Origin: Prevotella sp. UBA2444
GTDB lineage: Bacteria; Bacteroidota; Bacteroidia; Bacteroidales; Bacteroidaceae
DNA: 52,339 nucleotides
Direction: 5' to 3'
Assembly (NCBI GenBank): GCA_002342665.1
Contig: DDQK01000027.1
Coordinates: 1 to 52,339 of the forward strand
The translations under genes and the position numbers were made by a program. Under the pieces are notes generated by a model, which saw only the letters and a list, made by a program, of their open reading frames with translations, was not told the origin of the DNA and did no database searches. Shown in pieces: positions 48,712-52,339 of this stretch (the stretch's first letter is position 1; each line of letters starts with the position of its first letter).

Positions 48712-48726
48712 TTACCTTTTTTTTCG

Positions 48727-48734
48727 TATCTTTG
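48727..48734 (+). promoter_or_regulatory. -7 box of corA
   Basis: TATCTTTG; transcription from here gives a leader of about 165 nt before corA. Confidence 0.6.
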
Positions 48735-48763
48735 CACCCGATAAACTTAATTTTATAATTAAT

Positions 48764-48799
48764 ATGGACGATTACCCGGCGGAAACATTCAAACGTTAA
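48764..48799 (+). CDS. Possible leader peptide upstream of corA
   Basis: Eleven codons, MDDYPAETFKR, ATG to TAA, in the corA leader. The stop lies 16 nt before the first regulatory stem. It could act like the small leader ORFs before Mg2+ transporters in enterobacteria, but this is analogy only. Confidence 0.35.
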   Translation: MDDYPAETFKR

Positions 48800-48815
48800 G
48801 GCTGGAGGACAAGCA

Positions 48816-48901
48816 GGCAAGACCGCTAATCCTCTTGCCGCTCAATCATTTCTCGTGCCATCGCGCCACCGCGCCCTCGCACCACCGATAAAAGGATTAG
48901 C
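48816..48901 (+). promoter_or_regulatory. Pseudoknot-like leader structure controlling corA
   Basis: GGCAAGA (48816-48822) pairs with TCTTGCC (48833-48839) around the loop CCGCTAATCC. The loop's GCTAATCC (48825-48832) is exactly complementary to GGATTAGC (48894-48901), which ends three bases before the corA ATG. The 53 nt between are C-rich and poorly structured. Formation of the long-range pairing would hide the ribosome-binding region. Confidence 0.55.
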
Positions 48902-48904
48902 AAA

Positions 48905-49831
48905 ATGAAGACCTACTGGAACACCCAAGGCGGACTGACCCAGCTCTCAGAGTGGCAGCCCAATTGCTGGATACAGGTGACATGCCCCACCGAAGACGAC
49001 CAGCACGAACTGGAAGAGAAGTTCAACATCCCCGACTATTTCATGTCGGACATCAGCGATACCGACGAGCGTGCCCGTTATGAGTACGACGACGGATGGA
49101 TGCTCATCATCCTCCGTATACCCTACGTCAAGGAAGTGCGCTCACGTACCCCCTACACCACCGTGCCCTTAGGAATCATCCATAAGCGCGACGTCACCAT
49201 CACCGTCTGCTACTACGAGACCAACATGATGATCGACTTCGTCAGTTTCCAGCAGAAACGAGGTTCTGGATTCACCGACTATGTCGACATGATCTTCCGT
49301 CTCTTCCTCTCCAGTGCCGTCTGGTACCTGAAGCGACTCAAGCAGATATCGATGCTCATCGACAAGTCGAAGCGCAACCTCGACCGCGAGGTGAACAATG
49401 AGAGTCTGATCGGACTAAGCCGTCTGCAGGACTCACTCACCTATTTTATCACTTCCATCCGAGGCAACGAGACGCTCCTGTCGAAACTGAAGTTCAAACT
49501 GCAGATCGACGAACTTGATGCCGACCTGATAGAAGACGTCAACATCGAGATGTCGCAGGCCCGCGAGACTGCCAGCATCTACTCCAACATTCTCGAGTCG
49601 ACAATGGACACCTACCAGAGTATCATCAACAACAACATGAACACCGTGATGCGTACGCTCACCTCAGTGACCATCATCATGATGATACCCACACTCATCA
49701 CCTCGATGTTCGGTATGAACCTGGTCAACGGCATGGAAGAGAAGCCCTGGGGATTCATCATCGCAATCATACTTTCGCTCGTCATTTCGGGCCTTTGTTG
49801 GTGGTTTTTCCGTCACAAAAGGCTTGTTTGA
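48905..49831 (+). CDS. corA: CorA-type Mg2+/Co2+ channel
   Basis: 308 residues. A large cytoplasmic N-domain with long helices ends in two membrane segments. The selectivity motif GMN is in TSMFGMNLVNGMEE, between TM1 (TSVTIIMMIPTLI) and TM2 (GFIIAIILSLVISGLCWWF), and the C-terminus is basic (FRHKRLV). It passes Mg2+ (or Co2+, Ni2+) into the cell as a pentamer. Preceded by the structured leader and its own -7 box. Monocistronic. Confidence 0.92.
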   Translation: MKTYWNTQGGLTQLSEWQPNCWIQVTCPTEDDQHELEEKFNIPDYFMSDISDTDERARYEYDDGWMLIILRIPYVKEVRSRTPYTTVPLGIIHKRDVTITVCYYETNMMIDFVSFQQKRGSGFTDYVDMIFRLFLSSAVWYLKRLKQISMLIDKSKRNLDREVNNESLIGLSRLQDSLTYFITSIRGNETLLSKLKFKLQIDELDADLIEDVNIEMSQARETASIYSNILESTMDTYQSIINNNMNTVMRTLTSVTIIMMIPTLITSMFGMNLVNGMEEKPWGFIIAIILSLVISGLCWWFFRHKRLV

Positions 49832-49885
49832 CACCTTTTTTATCAAAAAAATCGCTAAAAATTAGGTCAATTCAATAATTTATAT

Positions 49886-49893
49886 TAATTTTG
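49886..49893 (+). promoter_or_regulatory. -7 box of the DUF349 gene
   Basis: TAATTTTG, 62 nt before the ATG at 49956. Confidence 0.5.
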
Positions 49894-49955
49894 ACGCGAA
49901 ATATGTGACGATGCCTGCATCGTAATCCCGAAAATCAGTAACTAAAGAAGGTTAA

Positions 49956-51875
49956 ATGATGGACTCTCAAGACAACATTCTCCAGCAGGAGAACATCAAT
50001 GAGGAAACAATCCAGGAGGCACAGGCCCCTGAAGTAGTTAACGAAGAGGTGGCCCAGGAGGTCACTGAGAAAGCTCCTGTCGAGGAGGCATCCGTTGAGG
50101 AAGCACCTGCAGAAGAGGCACCTGCTGAGGAAACCCCTGCCGAGGAAGCCAAGCCCCTGAAGGTCTACGAGACGAAGAAGGAAGTGTTGGACCGCATCAA
50201 GGACATCGCCCACGGCGACGAACCGCTTCAGAAGGAAGAGATCGACCACTTGAAGACCTCTTTCTACAAGCTTCACATTGCCGAGCGCGAAGCCAAGTTG
50301 AAGGCATATATCGATGCCGGCGGCGACCCAGAGGCATATCAGATCACCCCCGACGACGATGAAGAGGTGTTCAAGGCCGAAATGGGCATCATCAAGGAGA
50401 AGCGCCAGAAGCTCTTCAAGGAGCAGGAAGCCGAAAAGCAGGAGAATCTGGAGAAGAAACTGAGAATCATCGAAAAGATCAAGAGCATGATCACCTCGCC
50501 TGAAGAGGCCAACAAGGCCTATCAGGAGTTCAAAGCCCTGCAGACGGAGTGGCGCGAAATCAAAAACGTGCCAGCTGAGAAAGCCAGTGAGCTGTGGCGC
50601 AACTACCAGCTCTACGTAGAGCAGTTCTACGACCTGCTGAAGCTTAACAGCGAGGCTCGCGAGTACGACTTCAAGAAAAACCTGGAGTTGAAGACCCGCC
50701 TCTGCGAAGCTGCCGAAAAGTTGGCCGACGAGCCCGACGTTATCAGCGCCTTCCACCAGTTGCAGAAGTTGCATGCCGAATACCGCGAGATCGGTCCCGT
50801 CAGCAAGGACCTGCGCGACGAGATATGGAATCGCTTCAAGGCTGCCTCCACCGTTATCAACAAGCGCCACCAGCAGCACTTCGAAGGCATCCGCGCCAAA
50901 GAGGAGGAGAATCTGGCCCGCAAGACAGCCCTCTGCGAGAAGGTAGAGGCCATCGCTGCCCAAGAGAATAAGGGTAGTGGCGACTGGGAGAAGCACAGCA
51001 AGGAGATCATCGACATACAGGCCGAGTGGAAGACTATCGGCTTCGCTCCGCAGAAGATGAACGTGAAGATCTTCGAGCGCTTCCGTGCCGCCTGCGACGA
51101 TTTCTTCGGCCGCAAGGCAGAATATTTCAAGAACGTCAAGACTACCTTCAAGGAGAATGCCGACAAGAAGCGTGCACTCATCGAGAAGGCCAAGGCTCTG
51201 CAGGATAGCACCGACTGGCGCTCCACCTCCGACAAGCTCATCGCCCTGCAGAAAGAATGGAAGACCATCGGTATGGTGCCCAAGAAACTGGGTGACCAGT
51301 TGTGGCAGGAGTTCCTCGATGCCTGCAACAAGTTCTTCGAGGCCCGCAATGCAGCCGGAGCCGGACAGCGCGGTGAGGAGCGCACCAACCTTGAGAAGAA
51401 GCGCGAAATCATTGCCAAACTGCAGGCCATCACCGAAGAGGCTGGCGAGAATATACAGGAGCAGGTGCAGAAACTGGTAGAGGAATACCAGGCTGTAGGG
51501 CACGTGCCTTTCAAGGAGAAAGACAAGCTCTACGATGAATACCATGCCGTGCTCGACAAGCTCTACAAGGAGCTCAATGTCAGCGTGGCCCGTCGCCGTC
51601 TGAACAATTTCAAGCAGAACCTCAAGCAGATGGCAGAACGCGGAGAGAATGCCCTCGACAACGAACGGGCACGCCTGTACCGTCAGTATGAGGCTATCAA
51701 GCAGGAAGTACAGACCTACGAAAACAACCTCGGTTTCCTGAACGTATCCTCGAAGAAAGGCAACAGCCTCATCGACGAGATGAACCGCAAGGTGCAGAAG
51801 CTGAAGGACGATATGAACCTGGTGCGCGAGAAGATCAAGGCCATCGACGCCAAGAACAAAGAGCAACAGGAATAA
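49956..51875 (+). CDS. DUF349-repeat protein
   Basis: 639 residues, highly charged and helical. An acidic Glu/Pro/Ala-rich N-tail with EEAPAEE repeats (~residues 40-67) is probably disordered. It is followed by about five DUF349 units, each with a W-K-x-I-G or W-R-E-I-K core (TEWREIKNVP, AEYREIGPVS, AEWKTIGFAP, KEWKTIGMVP, EEYQAVGHVP), and a C-terminal coiled coil. DUF349 proteins are widespread in Bacteroidetes; a scaffold or RNA-related role has been suggested, but the function is not settled. The start is ATGATG; the first ATG is used here. Confidence 0.88.
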   Translation: MMDSQDNILQQENINEETIQEAQAPEVVNEEVAQEVTEKAPVEEASVEEAPAEEAPAEETPAEEAKPLKVYETKKEVLDRIKDIAHGDEPLQKEEIDHLKTSFYKLHIAEREAKLKAYIDAGGDPEAYQITPDDDEEVFKAEMGIIKEKRQKLFKEQEAEKQENLEKKLRIIEKIKSMITSPEEANKAYQEFKALQTEWREIKNVPAEKASELWRNYQLYVEQFYDLLKLNSEAREYDFKKNLELKTRLCEAAEKLADEPDVISAFHQLQKLHAEYREIGPVSKDLRDEIWNRFKAASTVINKRHQQHFEGIRAKEEENLARKTALCEKVEAIAAQENKGSGDWEKHSKEIIDIQAEWKTIGFAPQKMNVKIFERFRAACDDFFGRKAEYFKNVKTTFKENADKKRALIEKAKALQDSTDWRSTSDKLIALQKEWKTIGMVPKKLGDQLWQEFLDACNKFFEARNAAGAGQRGEERTNLEKKREIIAKLQAITEEAGENIQEQVQKLVEEYQAVGHVPFKEKDKLYDEYHAVLDKLYKELNVSVARRRLNNFKQNLKQMAERGENALDNERARLYRQYEAIKQEVQTYENNLGFLNVSSKKGNSLIDEMNRKVQKLKDDMNLVREKIKAIDAKNKEQQE

Positions 51876-51927
51876 CGATAGGATACTGAAGGCTGGGAAG
51901 ATCGAATAACAAGTGTCTTCCGGAAAT

Positions 51928-52241
51928 ATGACAGAGAACAGCAAATGGGTGGCCTGCTGGGGCAATGCCACCTCGATAACCAATCGCAGAGAGGCCATCT
52001 ATGCGAAAGACCTTACGCTGCGCTATCCTATCAGGATGTGTTTCAGTGGCAGCATGACGGTTGCATAGACTTCGATGCAGCAGTGCGCAACATAACAAAT
52101 CCGAAAGCATTTGCTGACGGCTATGACAGCGGCGACCACCTGCATCCCAGTGAGAAGGCCTACGATGCGATGGCACATGCGGCAGTGCATAAGCTGATAC
52201 GCTACACACCGCAGTACGACCATGAAGAATACTACCAGTAG
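51928..52241 (+). pseudogene. Collapsed SGNH/GDSL hydrolase
   Basis: The first frame (51928-52068) gives the N-terminus of an SGNH hydrolase (WVACWGNATSIT, YAKDLTLRYPIRMCFSGS) and stops. A second frame (to 52241) carries the C-terminal part DFDAAVRNITNPKAFADGYD and the catalytic D-x-H block GDHLHPSEKAYDAMAHAA. Some 230 residues of the middle are missing and the halves are out of frame. It probably once acted on acylated sugars or lipids. Dead. Confidence 0.7.
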
Positions 52242-52276
52242 TATCTGTTCAGGGAGGACAACCAAAGGAAAAAGAA

Positions 52277-52311
52277 AATCGCTAAGTGCTTGACCAAGCT
52301 ACTTAGCGATT
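52277..52311. terminator. Hairpin at the window edge
   Basis: AATCGCTAAGT (52277-52287) pairs with ACTTAGCGATT (52301-52311), extended inward by GCTT/AAGC with one bulge. A T-rich stretch follows. Likely terminator for the pseudogene or an incoming minus-strand gene. Confidence 0.65.
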
Positions 52312-52339
52312 ATTTCTGTTGGGGTACCCGGACAACAAA

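Noticed and set aside
49935..51998. 687-residue minus-strand ORF opposite the DUF349 gene
   Set aside because: Leucine/valine-rich shadow of the repetitive, charged DUF349 gene; no domain, signal or promoter.
52301..52339. tRNA 3' end at the window edge
   Set aside because: GGGGTACCCGGAC recalls a T-arm in reverse, but the expected continuation is absent and the window ends.

Overview
The window looks like a chromosomal segment of a Bacteroidales bacterium, most likely Prevotella or a close relative. Reasons: Bacteroidetes-type -7 boxes (TAnnTTTG) lie upstream of many genes; glutamine synthetase is type III; and the window carries DUF6078 and VirE_N/VapE-type proteins, a large PRPP-amidotransferase-like protein, LL-diaminopimelate aminotransferase (DapL) and short heptamer repeats between genes. 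No rRNA, tRNA, CRISPR array or transposase gene was found.

1-6 kb: a fimbrillin-like surface lipoprotein, then a minus-strand sugar operon (rhamnulokinase, a fucose/arabinose-isomerase-fold sugar isomerase, RhaT symporter) that ends in a clear intrinsic terminator. 6-7.5 kb: NhaD-type Na+/H+ antiporter with a heptamer tandem repeat inside its promoter region.

7.5-26 kb: a nitrogen-assimilation supercluster. gltB-gltD (glutamate synthase) run on minus. dapF-dapL-glnN (lysine/peptidoglycan precursors plus GSIII) run on plus. A six-gene minus operon follows: glnK (PII), amt, an outer-membrane beta-barrel protein, pyrG, a PurF-like amidotransferase and asnB. It ties ammonium sensing and uptake to three glutamine-dependent amidotransferases.

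26-45 kb: an accessory/defence island. It opens with a promoter-driven, structured, apparently noncoding stretch. A restriction-modification-like locus follows: SNF2 helicase, beta-class adenine methyltransferase with an AT-rich specificity block, and type III Res. A GNAT toxin-antitoxin pair sits antisense between mod and res. Then come a truncated PIN toxin with an intact antitoxin, a MATE pump, a periplasmic cyclophilin overlapping a free-methionine sulfoxide reductase, a possible standalone minus-strand small RNA, a VirE_N/VapE P-loop protein with an iteron-like repeat region upstream, a DUF6078 protein, two truncated MNT nucleotidyltransferase remnants and an AbiEii-type toxin with a small partner.

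45-52 kb: housekeeping genes again (rsmA, an LPG-synthase-TM flippase-like protein, pepD, corA with an unusual structured leader, a DUF349 protein) and a collapsed SGNH-hydrolase pseudogene at the edge. A theme of the whole window is short palindromic or heptamer repeats that occupy spacers, promoters and, in three cases (rhaB, gltB, asnB), coding sequence in frame.
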